The position numbers and the translations under genes are program-made. A DNA stretch of 5,338 nucleotides, from the NCBI GenBank assembly GCA_016934695.1, contig JAFGSH010000247.1, forward strand, positions 1 through 5,338. The letters are read 5' to 3'. The stretch's first letter is position 1, and every line of letters begins with the position of its first letter. Below the pieces are notes generated by a model that had not been told where the DNA came from, did not search any database, and worked only from the letters and a program-made list of their open reading frames with translations. Positions 5,302 to 5,338 of the stretch are shown here, one piece after another. The stretch comes from Deltaproteobacteria bacterium. Its GTDB lineage: Bacteria > Desulfobacterota > Syntrophia > Syntrophales > UBA2210.

Positions 5302-5338
5302 GATAATGCTTTGATTTCTCACCTGATTGGGATTACAA

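Overview
The window reads as ordinary chromosomal housekeeping DNA from a G+C-rich (roughly 60% by eye) Gram-negative bacterium. The order rpmA-obg-proB on one strand, a compact 340-residue Obg without a C-terminal extension, and the particular protein sequences fit a deltaproteobacterial (Desulfobacterota-type) lineage. That assignment is inference from gene order and family resemblance, not from a database comparison. There are no mobile elements, CRISPR arrays, tRNAs, rRNAs or phage genes.

Layout. Positions 6-2526 (+) hold a translation/ribosome-biogenesis and proline block: rpmA (ribosomal protein L27, complete, starting almost at the window edge), a strong intrinsic terminator hairpin, obg (ribosome-associated GTPase), and proB (glutamate 5-kinase with C-terminal PUA domain), which follows obg after 26 bases. 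Positions 2538-4080 (-) hold a convergent two-gene unit. It is transcribed from a good sigma70-type promoter: a trans-polyprenyl diphosphate synthase (ispB-like), then, 22 bases downstream, a methylated-DNA-protein cysteine methyltransferase (ogt). The proB and ogt stop codons are only 11 bases apart. Positions 4341-5267 (+) hold a patatin-like phospholipase/esterase of the RssA type. It has its own near-consensus promoter and diverges from the polyprenyl synthase gene across a 260-base intergenic region. A bulged hairpin follows its stop codon.

How the parts relate. rpmA, obg and proB form a familiar conserved neighbourhood: L27 and Obg both serve the 50S subunit, while proB starts proline synthesis. 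The polyprenyl synthase probably supplies the isoprenoid tail of the respiratory quinone. Ogt repairs O6-alkylguanine and looks catalytically intact. The patatin-like protein is probably a cytoplasmic lipid or ester hydrolase of unknown substrate.

I found no convincing previously undescribed system. The points most worth a second look are regulatory: an intrinsic terminator between rpmA and obg with no obvious promoter after it, a terminator-like hairpin inside the last codons of ogt, and alternative starts with competing hairpins in the leader of the patatin-like gene.
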